A stretch of 64,000 nt of DNA from Neptuniibacter sp048548695 (lineage in GTDB: Bacteria; Pseudomonadota; Gammaproteobacteria; Pseudomonadales; Balneatricaceae), in the NCBI RefSeq assembly GCF_048548695.1, contig NZ_JBLYIF010000005.1; one strand, given 5' to 3'. Positions 43,470 through 52,884 of the stretch are shown here, one piece after another. The notes beneath the pieces are model-generated. The model was given only the letters and a program-made list of their open reading frames with translations, did no database searches and was not told where the DNA came from. Position 1 is the first letter of the stretch. Each line of letters starts with the position of its first letter. Position numbers and translations under genes: made by a program.

Positions 43470-44504
43470 TCAGAAGGCTTTCGGGTTCTGAGCTTTCTCA
43501 CGTGCGGTTTCACGCGAAATCTGCCCTTTACTGACCAGCTCGGCCAGACACTGATCCAGAGTTTTCATACCAAATGCCGACCCGGTCTGAATGGCCGAGT
43601 ACATCTGTGCCACTTTATCTTCACGGATCAGGTTACGAATTGCCGGGGTACCAATCATAATCTCATGGGCGGCACAGCGCCCCCCCTGAGGCTTTTTCAA
43701 CAACGTTTGGGAGATGACCCCCTGCAATGACTCGGACAGCATAGAACGCACCATGGTCTTCTCTGCAGCCGGGAACACGTCTATAACACGGTCAATGGTC
43801 TTCGCTGCCGAGGTGGTATGCAACGTACCAAATACCAGGTGACCCGTTTCAGCCGCTGTGAGCGCCAGACGAATCGTTTCCAGATCTCGCATTTCACCCA
43901 CCAGAATCACATCGGGATCTTCACGCAGCGCAGAACGCAGCGCATTAGCAAAACTGTGCGTATCACGGTGTACTTCACGCTGGTTAATCAGACATTTTTT
44001 GCTCTGATGGACAAATTCGATAGGGTCTTCAATGGTCAGAATATGGTCCGGACGCGTGTCATTAATGTAATCGACCATCGCCGCCAGGGTGGTACTTTTA
44101 CCGGAACCGGTAGGCCCCGTCACCAATACCAGGCCACGGGCCTTCTCTGACAGATCCCTGAAGACCTGACCCATACCCAGGTCATCCATGGTCAACACAT
44201 TACTGGGAATGGTACGAAATACCGCGGCAGCACCACGGTCCTGGTTGTAGGCGTTAACACGAAAGCGGGCCGTGCCTGGAATCTCAAACGAGAAGTCGGT
44301 TTCATAGACTTCTTCATATTCCTTACGCTGCTTATCGTTCATGATGTCGTAAATCAGACCATGAACTTGTTTATGATCCAGGGCAGGGAGTTTAATACGA
44401 CGCACTTCCCCGTCCACTCGAATCACAGGTGGCATGCCGGCCGAAATATGCAGGTCGGAGGCATTCTGCTGTACGCTAAAGGTCAATAATTCGGTAATAT
44501 CCAT
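43470..44504 (-). CDS. pilT: Type IV pilus retraction ATPase PilT
   Basis: This is the main retraction motor for twitching motility, 344 residues. It has an N-terminal PAS-like domain (LHISAGMPPVIRVDGEVRR), Walker A GPTGSGKST (about 130-138), the Walker B region PDVILVGEMRDLETIRLALTAAETGH, and the C-terminal AIRNLIREDK segment. The ATG at 44504 is chosen over an in-frame upstream ATG because it yields the conserved MDITELL start. The promoter lies in the 83-base gap to the divergent yggS. Confidence 0.95.
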   Translation of the reverse strand: MDITELLTFSVQQNASDLHISAGMPPVIRVDGEVRRIKLPALDHKQVHGLIYDIMNDKQRKEYEEVYETDFSFEIPGTARFRVNAYNQDRGAAAVFRTIPSNVLTMDDLGMGQVFRDLSEKARGLVLVTGPTGSGKSTTLAAMVDYINDTRPDHILTIEDPIEFVHQSKKCLINQREVHRDTHSFANALRSALREDPDVILVGEMRDLETIRLALTAAETGHLVFGTLHTTSAAKTIDRVIDVFPAAEKTMVRSMLSESLQGVISQTLLKKPQGGRCAAHEIMIGTPAIRNLIREDKVAQMYSAIQTGSAFGMKTLDQCLAELVSKGQISRETAREKAQNPKAF

Positions 44505-44587
44505 AACGATCCTGTAAGCCGGTACTACTGCTAAACAATTCATTTCTAGCAGATTGGGCTAAGCAATCCAATTGCCAGAGAGCAAAC

Positions 44588-45277
44588 ATGCAAAACATTG
44601 CAGACAATCTCGCCACAATTCAGCGCCAAATTCATGCAGCAGAAGCTGCCGCAAACCGTCCAGAAGGCACGGTATGTCTACTGGCAGTCAGCAAAACCCA
44701 GCCTGCAGAAACTATCCGCGAAGCCTTTGCTGCAGGGCAGCGGCAATTTGGCGAAAATTACCTGCAAGAGGCACTGGATAAGATCCAGCAACTCTCCGAT
44801 TTGGAGATCCTCTGGCACTTTATCGGCCCGTTGCAATCAAACAAGACCCGAAAAGTGGCAGAAAATTTCTCCTGGGTACATAGCATCGACCGTTTAAAGT
44901 TAGCACAACGCTTGTCCGAACAGCGTCCGGCCCACTTGCCACCACTACAGCTGTGTTTACAGGTCAACATCAGTCAGGAAGCCAGCAAAGCTGGCTGCTC
45001 CCCAGAGGAAGTACCTGAACTGGTACGCGCGATTCATCCACTGCCACAGATAAAGTTACGCGGCCTGATGGCAATCCCTCAGGCTGTTGCTGATCCTGAT
45101 CAGCAGCGGCAAGCGTTTCAAGCCCTGCGGGAGTTGTTACAATCCCTGCAACATGAATACCCTGATATGGACACCTTGTCGATGGGTATGTCCAGCGACA
45201 TGACAGCAGCCATCACTGAAGGCGCCACCATCGTCCGTATTGGCACTGCAATTTTCGGCGCGCGCCAAGCACGCTAA
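44588..45277 (+). CDS. yggS: PLP homeostasis protein YggS (PLPBP)
   Basis: This is a 229-residue single-domain PLP-binding protein of the alanine racemase N-terminal fold. The PLP lysine lies in LLAVSKTQPAETIREA (about K37). The HFIGPLQSNKTRKV, GLMAIPQ and SMGMSSDMTAAI phosphate-binding segments are conserved. It buffers pyridoxal phosphate and affects amino-acid pools. It heads the yggS-proC-yggT-yggU group. Confidence 0.95.
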   Translation: MQNIADNLATIQRQIHAAEAAANRPEGTVCLLAVSKTQPAETIREAFAAGQRQFGENYLQEALDKIQQLSDLEILWHFIGPLQSNKTRKVAENFSWVHSIDRLKLAQRLSEQRPAHLPPLQLCLQVNISQEASKAGCSPEEVPELVRAIHPLPQIKLRGLMAIPQAVADPDQQRQAFQALRELLQSLQHEYPDMDTLSMGMSSDMTAAITEGATIVRIGTAIFGARQAR

Positions 45278-45296
45278 CAAAGTTCGGGAGTTACCT

Positions 45297-46124
45297 TTGA
45301 GCACACAACCTGTTTTAGCATTTATCGGCGCTGGCAATATGGCCCGGGCCATTATTGGCGGCCTGCTAGCCAACCAATACCCGGCTGAGCGTATCTGGGC
45401 AACCGAACCGGATGCCGAAAAACTCATCGACCTGGCCGACCAAGGACTGCACACAAGCACTGACAACCTTACAGCGGTTACCGCAGCCGACGTGGTAATT
45501 CTGGCGGTGAAACCTCAGGTCTTGAAAACAGTGGCTTGTGACCTTGCACCGGCGGTACAAACCCGCCAGCCATTGATCATGAGTGTAGCGGCAGGTATTA
45601 GCAGCACCAGCCTACAGCAGTGGCTGGGCGGCAACTGTGCCGTGGTACGCTGCATGCCAAATACCCCGGCACTGGTTCAAACGGGAGCCAGCGGTCTCTA
45701 TGCCACCGATAACGTCAGCCCGGATCAACGCATTCTGGCAGAACAGATTATGGCGGCCACCGGCATCAGTCTGTGGGTCGATACCGAGTCCCAGCTGGAT
45801 GCTGTCACCGCCGTTTCAGGGTCTGGCCCCGCTTATTATTTCATGGTGATGGAAGCGATGATTGCCGCCGGTGAGCAACTGGGCCTGAGTCCGGATGTCG
45901 CCCGTCAGCTCACGCTGCAAACCGCACTGGGGGCAGCCAAGATGGCCAATGCCAGCGAATTTGATCCCGCCGAACTGCGCCGCCGGGTAACATCACCGAA
46001 GGGCACCACTGAACAGGCGATCCGCTGCTTCAGCGAAGATCAGTTGCCCGCCATTTTTGCCCGGGGCATGCAAGCCTGTCATGACCGCTCTGAAGAACTG
46101 GCGCGGGAACTGGGCGATGACTAA
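45297..46124 (+). CDS. proC: Pyrroline-5-carboxylate reductase
   Basis: It reduces pyrroline-5-carboxylate to proline with NAD(P)H. The protein has 275 residues, starting with a TTG supported by gggag at eight bases and by the conserved IGAGNMARAIIGG Rossmann motif just after it. MPNTPALVQTGASGLYA and the GSGPAYYFMVMEAM and VTSPKGTTEQAI signatures are present. It follows yggS by 19 bases. Confidence 0.94.
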   Translation: MSTQPVLAFIGAGNMARAIIGGLLANQYPAERIWATEPDAEKLIDLADQGLHTSTDNLTAVTAADVVILAVKPQVLKTVACDLAPAVQTRQPLIMSVAAGISSTSLQQWLGGNCAVVRCMPNTPALVQTGASGLYATDNVSPDQRILAEQIMAATGISLWVDTESQLDAVTAVSGSGPAYYFMVMEAMIAAGEQLGLSPDVARQLTLQTALGAAKMANASEFDPAELRRRVTSPKGTTEQAIRCFSEDQLPAIFARGMQACHDRSEELARELGDD

Positions 46125-46204
46125 GCAGTCCTACAGACTGTCATCCATACCATATAAACTCTATACTCTTAAGCCTAACTCGCTGTTTTAGTACGGGAAT
46201 CGTC

Positions 46205-46747
46205 ATGCAACAGGATCCAGTCAACTTTCTCATCACTGTCCTTGGCCAGATGTATGTGTTTATTGTGGTCATGCGCTTTTTATTGCAGGTTTCTAACGCT
46301 GACTATTACAACCCCATCTCGCAGGCAATCGCCAAACTCACCAACAAACCGGTGTGGCCACTGAGCCGGGTACTGCCTAAAGTTGGTCGGCTGGATATCT
46401 CAGCACTGGTGCTGGCCCTGCTAGTAAAACTGGCAGTCATTTTGTTGCTGGTGTTATACAACGGCAGCGGCTTGCCACACCCACTGGGCATTCTGATTTA
46501 CGCATTGGTTGGCGTGTTGGACACCATCCTCACCATCTATTTCTGGGCAATTCTGGGTGCCGTGATTATTAGTTGGGTAGCACCCGACAGCTACCACCCA
46601 GGGCCACAACTAATCCAGCAGATCACTGAACCGCTGTTCTCCGTGGCGCGCAAAGTCATCCCGCCGATCGGAGGTCTGGATCTGTCACCAATTCTGATCA
46701 TCATTGTGATCCAGTTGATTCAGTCCCAGCTGGGACGGTTACTGTAA
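46205..46747 (+). CDS. yggT: YggT family membrane protein
   Basis: This is a 180-residue inner-membrane protein with two YggT repeats, each having a pair of helices. PISQAIAKLTNKPVWPLSRVLPKVGRLDIS in the first half is mirrored by GPQLIQQITEPLFSVARKVIPPIGGLDLSPI in the second. Its role is not well defined; in some bacteria YggT proteins affect osmotic stress and cell division. It overlaps no gene and lies four bases before yggU. Confidence 0.93.
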   Translation: MQQDPVNFLITVLGQMYVFIVVMRFLLQVSNADYYNPISQAIAKLTNKPVWPLSRVLPKVGRLDISALVLALLVKLAVILLLVLYNGSGLPHPLGILIYALVGVLDTILTIYFWAILGAVIISWVAPDSYHPGPQLIQQITEPLFSVARKVIPPIGGLDLSPILIIIVIQLIQSQLGRLL

Positions 46748-46751
46748 CGGC

Positions 46752-47042
46752 ATGCCCTGGTGTACGTGGCAAGGAGCAGACCTACTGCTCCAATGTCACC
46801 TGCAGCCCAATGCCAGTCGGGATGAGTTTTGCGGCCTGCATGGCGACAGCCTGAAAATTCGCATCAAGGCACCGCCAGTAGACGGCAAGGCAAACACTCA
46901 CCTGGTGAAATACCTTGCCAAACAGTTTGGTGTGGCTAAAAATGCAGTTACCATCGTCAAAGGTGAGCTGACGCGAGAAAAACGCGTTAAAATCAAAACA
47001 CCACAAAAGATTCCAGACGTTTTAGAGATAGAGATACCCTGA
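46752..47042 (+). CDS. yggU: YggU family protein (UPF0235/DUF167)
   Basis: This is a 96-residue protein with the DUF167 pattern LQCHLQPNASRDEFCG, IRIKAPPVDGKANTHLVKYLAKQFGV and VTIVKGELTREKRVKI. The function is unknown. The start has no strong ribosome site, so translation is probably coupled to yggT. A 12-base palindrome acgtgatcacgt begins at the stop codon. Confidence 0.92.
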   Translation: MPWCTWQGADLLLQCHLQPNASRDEFCGLHGDSLKIRIKAPPVDGKANTHLVKYLAKQFGVAKNAVTIVKGELTREKRVKIKTPQKIPDVLEIEIP

Positions 47043-47169
47043 CGTGATCACGTACACCCACAATGTTTCCAGCTGTTTGTTAATCCTGTACGAGATGTGA
47101 TGCTCGATCATCGCTGCAACCAGTGCAGCCAATGTTCCCTGTGTGCCTCCAGAGAAGCCGAGTATCAAC

Positions 47170-48342
47170 ATGCCAGATGTAATTCCTGAAGATTCTGTAG
47201 GTCTGGTTCAACCCCAGACCATTCACTTTGATGAACCGTTGCAGCTCAGCTGTGGCCGCACCCTGAATCAATATGATTTGGTGGTGGAAACCTATGGCAG
47301 CCTCAATGCCGATGCATCCAATGCCATTCTGATCTGCCATGCACTGTCCGGTAACCACCATATTGCCGGCTATCACAACATGGAAGATGCCAAGCCCGGC
47401 TGGTGGGACAGTGCCGTAGGGCCCGGCAAGGTGATAGATACCAACCATTTTTTTGTTATCGGCCTGAATAACCTAGGCGGCTGTCACGGCTCTACCGGCC
47501 CCAATCAGATCAGCCCTGAAACCGGTCAGCCGTACGGTCCGGATTTTCCCATCGTGACCGTAGACGACTGGGTAGAGAGTCAGGCGCGGCTGGCTGACCA
47601 TTTCGGCATCCAGCAGTTCGCCGCCATCATCGGTGGCAGCCTTGGCGGTATGCAAGCACTGCAATGGTCAATCAATTACCCGGAACGGCTGCGACACTGC
47701 ATGGTGATTGCCGCCGCCCCTCGATTATCGGCACAGAACATTGCCTTTAACGAAGTCGCCCGCCAGGCCATTACCCAGGACACCCAATTTCACAACGGCC
47801 ACTATTACGCACAGGACACTGTGCCTCGCGTGGGGCTGATGCTAGCCCGTATGCTGGGACATATTACATACCTGTCCGATGACGGTATGCGGAATAAATT
47901 TGGCCGTGAGATGCGCTCCGGTAAATTGAATTTTGATTTCACGCCGCAATTTGAAGTGGAGTCTTACCTGCGTTATCAGGGTGAGCGTTTCTCAACCGCG
48001 TTTGATGCCAACACCTACCTGCTGATGACCAAGGCTCTGGACTATTTTGACCCCGCTTCACGCTACAACCATGACCTTGTCGCGGCGCTGAAAAAAGCCC
48101 AGGCCAAATTTATGGTGATCTCCTTCACCTCTGACTGGCGCTTTGCACCTGAACGCTCACGGGAAATTGTCGATGCTCTGGTGGCCGCTGATAAACCCGT
48201 CAGCTATGCAGAAATCGATGCCCATCAGGGACATGATGCATTCCTGCTGCCGATCCCCCGCTATCTGGATGTGTTTGCCGCATATATGGAACGGGTAAAG
48301 GCCGACACACCAATCCACAACACACTGGCAGAGGAGGGTTGA
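47170..48342 (+). CDS. metX: Homoserine O-acyltransferase MetX
   Basis: It activates homoserine for methionine synthesis. The protein has about 390 residues and an alpha/beta hydrolase fold. The nucleophile Ser lies in GGSLGGMQALQW (near residue 157), the Asp in TSDWRFAPERS and the His in HQGHDAFLLPI. Sequence alone does not settle acetyl versus succinyl donor; gammaproteobacterial MetX paired with MetW is often succinyl-specific. The ATG at 47170 is chosen over an upstream GTG. It is followed directly by metW. Confidence 0.92.
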   Translation: MPDVIPEDSVGLVQPQTIHFDEPLQLSCGRTLNQYDLVVETYGSLNADASNAILICHALSGNHHIAGYHNMEDAKPGWWDSAVGPGKVIDTNHFFVIGLNNLGGCHGSTGPNQISPETGQPYGPDFPIVTVDDWVESQARLADHFGIQQFAAIIGGSLGGMQALQWSINYPERLRHCMVIAAAPRLSAQNIAFNEVARQAITQDTQFHNGHYYAQDTVPRVGLMLARMLGHITYLSDDGMRNKFGREMRSGKLNFDFTPQFEVESYLRYQGERFSTAFDANTYLLMTKALDYFDPASRYNHDLVAALKKAQAKFMVISFTSDWRFAPERSREIVDALVAADKPVSYAEIDAHQGHDAFLLPIPRYLDVFAAYMERVKADTPIHNTLAEEG

Positions 48343-48344
48343 GC

Positions 48345-48935
48345 ATGCGAGCAGATCTTGACCTGATCAAAGACTGGATCAAACCCGAAAGCCGTGTACT
48401 CGACCTGTGCTGCGGCAATGGTGAATTATTGCACTACCTGCAAAACCAAAAGCAGGTCACCGGCTTTGGCCTGGAAATAGGCCACGACAACATCACCGAT
48501 TGCATCCGCAAGAGCGTAAACGTGATCGAAAAGAATATCGAAGAGGGGCTGGCATCGATTCAGGACAACACCTTCGACAGCGTGGTCATGACCCAAGCAA
48601 TCCAGATCATGATGCGGCCAGACGAAATCCTTGATGAAATGCTGCGTATCGGCAAAGAGTGCATTGTCACTTTCCCCAATTTCGGCCACTGGCGCGCCCG
48701 GGGTTATCTGGCGTTTCGCGGTAAAATGCCGGTGTCCAAGTTCCTGCCCTATACTTGGTATAACACGCCAAACACCCACTTCTGTACGTTCAAGGACTTT
48801 GAGCGCCTGTGTGTGGAACGAAACATCTATATCATGGATCGAACAGTGGTGGATCATGAACATCAGCACCGGTGGTGGATTCACCTTTGGCCGAATATGC
48901 TGGGGGAAATTGCCATCTACCGGATTACCAAATAA
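48345..48935 (+). CDS. metW: Methionine biosynthesis protein MetW
   Basis: This is a 196-residue methyltransferase-fold protein. The SAM-binding motif is VLDLCCGNGELLHYL (about residues 19-33), followed by QIMMRPDEILDEMLRIGKECIVTFPNFGHWRAR. It acts with MetX in making acyl-homoserine; in some species MetX needs MetW for activity. The ATG at 48345 follows a gaggagg ribosome site and lies three bases past the metX stop. Confidence 0.94.
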   Translation: MRADLDLIKDWIKPESRVLDLCCGNGELLHYLQNQKQVTGFGLEIGHDNITDCIRKSVNVIEKNIEEGLASIQDNTFDSVVMTQAIQIMMRPDEILDEMLRIGKECIVTFPNFGHWRARGYLAFRGKMPVSKFLPYTWYNTPNTHFCTFKDFERLCVERNIYIMDRTVVDHEHQHRWWIHLWPNMLGEIAIYRITK

Positions 48936-48949
48936 CGGAGAGGCAGGTC

Positions 48950-49411
48950 ATGAGCAAACTAACAACAATGGCACGTCATGGAATACAGGGAATGCTGCTG
49001 GTTGTGGCAACCCTGCTCAGTCAGCCGCTACTCGCAGAGCAGTTCGTTGCCTATGGCGATTACGAAATTCATTACAATGCATTCAATAGCACCTTTATCG
49101 ATCCCACTATCGCCAAAAATGCCGGTATCCAACGCAGTAAGGTACGCGCATTAGTGAATGTATCCGTGCTCAAAAAACAGGGTGACACCAAAGTGCCGGT
49201 AGCTGCTCAGATCAGTGGTATGGCAACCAATCTGATCTCACAAACTCAGAACATCAACTTCAGCAAACTGGATGAGGGTGACGCCATCTATTACCTGGGA
49301 CAATTCGGTTTTTCTGATGACATGGTGATGCGGATCGCGTTGGATGTGCAGCCCGATGCCAATGTAGCGCCTTATCACCTGGAATTTGAACAGCGATTCT
49401 TTGCTCAATAA
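48950..49411 (+). CDS. DUF4426 periplasmic protein
   Basis: This is a 153-residue protein with an N-terminal signal peptide (about residues 1-30, ending near SQPLLAEQ) and one beta-rich DUF4426 domain (GDYEIHYNAFNSTFIDP at its start). Its function is unknown. It consistently follows metW in Pseudomonas-type genomes. The ATG is preceded by ggagagg. Confidence 0.87.
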   Translation: MSKLTTMARHGIQGMLLVVATLLSQPLLAEQFVAYGDYEIHYNAFNSTFIDPTIAKNAGIQRSKVRALVNVSVLKKQGDTKVPVAAQISGMATNLISQTQNINFSKLDEGDAIYYLGQFGFSDDMVMRIALDVQPDANVAPYHLEFEQRFFAQ

Positions 49412-49461
49412 CCCATTCACCCGGGTCTACCAACCACCCGGGGGATCTATACAGATAGCCC

Positions 49462-50064
49462 ATGATCGAAAAAATTGTCCTCGCCAGCGGTAACCGCGGC
49501 AAACTGCGTGAATTTAACCAAATCCTCGAATCACTGCAGGTCAGTGTTATTCCACAATCAGAGTTTGATGTAGCCGATGCTAAAGAAACCGGCCTGAGCT
49601 TTGTTGAAAATGCCATTCTCAAAGCCCGTCATGCAGCATCTGTCACCGGCTTGCCTGCGTTGGCAGACGATTCAGGCCTGGAAGTAGATGCCCTTAAGGG
49701 CGCGCCAGGCATCTACTCCGCCCGCTTTTCCGGCCCTGACGCAACCGATGCCCGTAATAACACCAAGCTGCTGGCCGAACTGGAAGGCCTGCCTGCGGAG
49801 CAACGTACTGCCCGCTTTCGCTGCGTGCTGGTCTTTATGCGACATGCCACCGATCCCACGCCCCTGATCTGCCAGGGCACTTGGCAAGGCCGTATTCTGA
49901 CTGCACCACAGGGGGACAACGGCTTTGGTTATGATCCGCTGTTCTGGATTGACAGCCTGGGCAAAACCTCTGCCCAACTGGCTTCCGCAGAGAAAAACCG
50001 CCTCAGCCATCGGGGGCAGGCCGTCGCCGCCTTCAAGCAGGCCATTGCGGCCTATCTAAAGTAA
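49462..50064 (+). CDS. rdgB: Non-canonical purine NTP pyrophosphatase (RdgB/HAM1)
   Basis: It removes ITP, dITP and XTP from nucleotide pools. The protein has 200 residues. The N-terminal LASGNRGKLREF, the metal and base site LADDSGLEVDALKGAPGIYSARF and the C-terminal GDNGFGYDPLFW and SHRGQAVAAF motifs are all intact. A small hairpin (cccggg arms, 49420-49442) lies just before its start. Confidence 0.97.
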   Translation: MIEKIVLASGNRGKLREFNQILESLQVSVIPQSEFDVADAKETGLSFVENAILKARHAASVTGLPALADDSGLEVDALKGAPGIYSARFSGPDATDARNNTKLLAELEGLPAEQRTARFRCVLVFMRHATDPTPLICQGTWQGRILTAPQGDNGFGYDPLFWIDSLGKTSAQLASAEKNRLSHRGQAVAAFKQAIAAYLK

Positions 50065-50069
50065 GCTAT

Positions 50070-51209
50070 ATGCCACTGCAACTGCCCCCGTTATCGCTCT
50101 ATATTCATATCCCTTGGTGTGTGCGCAAGTGCCCCTACTGCGATTTCAACTCCCATGCCGTGCGGGATGCGCTGCCCGAGCAGGAATATATCGAATGCCT
50201 GCTGGCAGACCTTCGCGATGAAACGCGTTTTGTGCAGGGACGTCAGATTCAGAGCATCTTTTTTGGTGGCGGCACACCCAGTCTGTTCAGTGCTGACAGC
50301 TATCAGCGCTTACTGCAGGACATCGATAGCATTACACCGCTAGCCGACGGTATTGAGATCACCCTGGAAGCCAACCCCGGCACCTTTGAACAGGATAAAT
50401 TTCGTGGTTTCAGGGCGGCGGGCATCAACCGTTTATCCCTTGGGATCCAGAGTTTCAGCAACCCGCAGCTGCAAGCGCTGGGACGCATTCATGATGCCGA
50501 TGAAGCGCTGCACGCCGCGACGCTGGCGCGAGAGATCTTCCCCCGGCTCAACCTCGACCTGATGCACGGTTTGCCGGATCAGACTTGCACTGCAGCCCTT
50601 GCTGATCTTGAGCAAGCACTGAGCGTCAAGCCGGACCACCTTTCGTGGTATCAGCTAACGATAGAACCCAATACCGAATTTCATGCCAGACCACCGCAGT
50701 TACCTGTAGATGAAACTCTGTGGCAAATTCAGGAAGAGGGACAACAGCGCCTGGCAGCAGCCGGACTGCAACAATACGAGATATCCGCCTATTGCCAGTC
50801 TGAGCAGGAAGCACGGCACAATCTGAACTACTGGCAATTTGGTGATTACATCGGCATTGGTGCTGGTGCGCACGGCAAGCTGACGCTGCCGGAACAGGCG
50901 ACCATTTTACGTCGCTGGAAACAAAAACAGCCCAAGGCCTATATGCAGGCAGAAAGTCGGCTGGGCGGCGAAACCATCATCAGCCAGAATGAACTGGCAT
51001 TTGAGTTTATGTTGAACGCCCTGCGCCTAACCCAGGGCGTCGACAGCGAGTTACTGCAGGCCTACACCGGCCTGACACTGGAACAGCTCTCACCACAATT
51101 AAACGAAGCGCGGCGCCGGGGTCTGTTGATCGACAATCCGCATCAACTGGCACCCACCCAACAGGGGCGTCTGTTTCTTAATGATTTACTGGGAATATTT
51201 CTGGATTAA
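50070..51209 (+). CDS. hemW: Heme chaperone HemW
   Basis: This is a radical SAM protein that inserts heme into apo-proteins. It has 379 residues. The iron-sulfur motif CVRKCPYC lies near residues 17-24, the glycine-rich FFGGGTPSLFS near 64-74 and the heme-binding HNLNYW near 250. It is often misannotated as coproporphyrinogen oxidase HemN, but the CxxxCxxC spacing and HNxxYW motif support HemW. It follows rdgB by 5 bases. Confidence 0.94.
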   Translation: MPLQLPPLSLYIHIPWCVRKCPYCDFNSHAVRDALPEQEYIECLLADLRDETRFVQGRQIQSIFFGGGTPSLFSADSYQRLLQDIDSITPLADGIEITLEANPGTFEQDKFRGFRAAGINRLSLGIQSFSNPQLQALGRIHDADEALHAATLAREIFPRLNLDLMHGLPDQTCTAALADLEQALSVKPDHLSWYQLTIEPNTEFHARPPQLPVDETLWQIQEEGQQRLAAAGLQQYEISAYCQSEQEARHNLNYWQFGDYIGIGAGAHGKLTLPEQATILRRWKQKQPKAYMQAESRLGGETIISQNELAFEFMLNALRLTQGVDSELLQAYTGLTLEQLSPQLNEARRRGLLIDNPHQLAPTQQGRLFLNDLLGIFLD

Positions 51210-51260
51210 TCCGCACGCAGCACAGCAGACAGCAGCCCCAAATAAGAACCCACGGCCGAC

Positions 51261-51983
51261 TTACAATCTGACCCGGTTTTGAGCCAGCTCATTAATCTCA
51301 GCCACCCGTTGCGGGATTTCACTGAGACAGGTGACGTGTGCATCAGCCAGCACTGGCTGCGCACACTGACCCTGTAAATTAACCCAAATGGTCCATAACC
51401 CCAGCTGCCGGGCACCCTCAATATCATGCTGAGGGTTATCGCCAATATGGATCACCTGCTCTGGTCGCAACCGGGTATGGCTCAGCATGGTTTCAAACAT
51501 CAGCGGGTGCGGTTTCATCGCTCCCACCTCATCCGCCTTGAACTGAAAGTCCATCAGTTCATCCAGACCCACGCGTTGAATATCGGCATTACCATTGCTT
51601 AACGCGCCAAGCACATAGCCCTGTTGTTTAAGGTCACGTAACATATCCCAGGCATGAGAGAAAAATTCCACCTGCTGGCGGGCGTGCAAAAAAACAGCAA
51701 ACGCCTGTTGCGCCAGCTGTTCAACTTGCGAATCTGAATATCCGGTTTGTTGTAACCCGAAACGTAACTGCTCCAGGCGTATCAAGCTGACACTGTGGGC
51801 GATCTCGGGTTTTTCTGCCAACACGGTGGCGCGCAGATCTACCAGATCCTGTAGCTGATAACTCTGGGTAAATGCCGGCGCATTCTGCGCCAGCCAGTCA
51901 AACAGGGTTTGATTAGCCTGCCGGATTACCGGGTCAACGGCCCACAGGGTATCGTCCAGATCAAACGTAATGCAGCGAATCAT
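51261..51983 (-). CDS. yigB: HAD-family phosphatase (YigB-like)
   Basis: This is a 240-residue haloacid dehalogenase-fold hydrolase. Motif I is FDLDDTLW (D9 and D11), motif II lies in GALSNGNAD, and motifs III/IV are seen in KPHPLMF and IGDNPQHDIEGA. E. coli YigB, encoded next to xerC, dephosphorylates flavin intermediates including 5-amino-6-ribitylamino-uracil phosphate. Synteny with xerC supports the same assignment. The start overlaps the xerC stop by four bases. Confidence 0.85.
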   Translation of the reverse strand: MIRCITFDLDDTLWAVDPVIRQANQTLFDWLAQNAPAFTQSYQLQDLVDLRATVLAEKPEIAHSVSLIRLEQLRFGLQQTGYSDSQVEQLAQQAFAVFLHARQQVEFFSHAWDMLRDLKQQGYVLGALSNGNADIQRVGLDELMDFQFKADEVGAMKPHPLMFETMLSHTRLRPEQVIHIGDNPQHDIEGARQLGLWTIWVNLQGQCAQPVLADAHVTCLSEIPQRVAEINELAQNRVRL

Positions 51984-52873
51984 TTCTTGGCCTTTTTCGC
52001 CCGTGGATGGGCTTTTTCGTATACCTGCATCAAGTGCTGGAAGTCGAGATGAGTATAGATCTGGGTGGTGGATATATCTTCATGCCCCAGCAGCTCCTGG
52101 ACGGCTCTGAGGTCACCACTGGACTCCAACACATGGCTGGCAAAACTATGCCGCAGCCGGTGAGGATGCACCTGTCCCTGCACACCCATGCGACGCCCCC
52201 AGTAATCCATACGTTGCTGTGCCGCCCGTACTGACAGACGACTGCCACGACTGCTGACGAACAGCGCATTGTCGTAAGCATCTGCCAGTTCATGACGGAC
52301 CTCCAGCCATTGATCCAGTGCTGCCAGGGCCTTGCCACCGATGGGTAGCATGCGGCTCTTGCGGCCTTTACCGGTTACCACCAGGCTATGGTCATGCAGG
52401 TCCAGATCATTCAGGTTCAGGCTGATCAGCTCCGAAATACGCAACCCGGACGAGTAAATCAGCTCCATCATAGCGGCATCCCGGGCAGAGATTGCATCTG
52501 TAATCGGAATTTCCAACAGCTGACCGATCTGATCCACATCCAGGGTCGCGGGTAATTTACGTGCTGATTTAGGTGCTTGTACTGCATCGGCGGGATTCTG
52601 ATCCGCCAAGCGTTCACGGATTAGAAAGCGGTAGAAGCTGCGAATAGCAGAGAGATGGCGCTGAATGCTTTTGCCGGACAAGCCCTTGCGATGCAAGCCG
52701 GCAATATAATGGCGTAATTGTTTAGTCTGTAGCGCCTGCCAGCTGTCTATCTGTTGCTGTTCAGCATAATCAAACAGGCGCTTCAGGTCCCGACGGTAGT
52801 TACTCTGAGTATGCGGGGACAACTGACGTTCACTGGCCAGATGCTGCAGATACTGCTCCAGCCCCGTGAACAT
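51980..52873 (-). CDS. xerC: Tyrosine recombinase XerC
   Basis: It resolves chromosome dimers at dif together with XerD. The protein has about 297 residues, an N-terminal core-binding domain (1-90) and a catalytic domain. The catalytic set is R145 (SSGLRISEL), K169, H238 and R241 (HPHRLRHSFA), H264 and Y273 (TTQIYTHLD). The ATG at 52873 is chosen because aaagg lies eight bases upstream; an ATG at 52879 and a GTG at 52882 are possible alternatives. Confidence 0.94.
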   Translation of the reverse strand: MFTGLEQYLQHLASERQLSPHTQSNYRRDLKRLFDYAEQQQIDSWQALQTKQLRHYIAGLHRKGLSGKSIQRHLSAIRSFYRFLIRERLADQNPADAVQAPKSARKLPATLDVDQIGQLLEIPITDAISARDAAMMELIYSSGLRISELISLNLNDLDLHDHSLVVTGKGRKSRMLPIGGKALAALDQWLEVRHELADAYDNALFVSSRGSRLSVRAAQQRMDYWGRRMGVQGQVHPHRLRHSFASHVLESSGDLRAVQELLGHEDISTTQIYTHLDFQHLMQVYEKAHPRAKKAKK

Positions 52874-52884
52874 ATTCATCACCT

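Noticed and set aside
42286..44504. pilU and pilT as general secretion ATPases (GspE/PilB type)
   Set aside because: Length, N-terminal PAS-like domain, and the PilU acidic tail match the retraction ATPases; the longer PilB/GspE N-terminal domain and zinc-finger cysteines are absent.
50070..51209. hemW as oxygen-independent coproporphyrinogen oxidase (HemN)
   Set aside because: The protein is shorter than HemN and carries the HemW-type HNxxYW heme motif; position after rdgB is typical of hemW.
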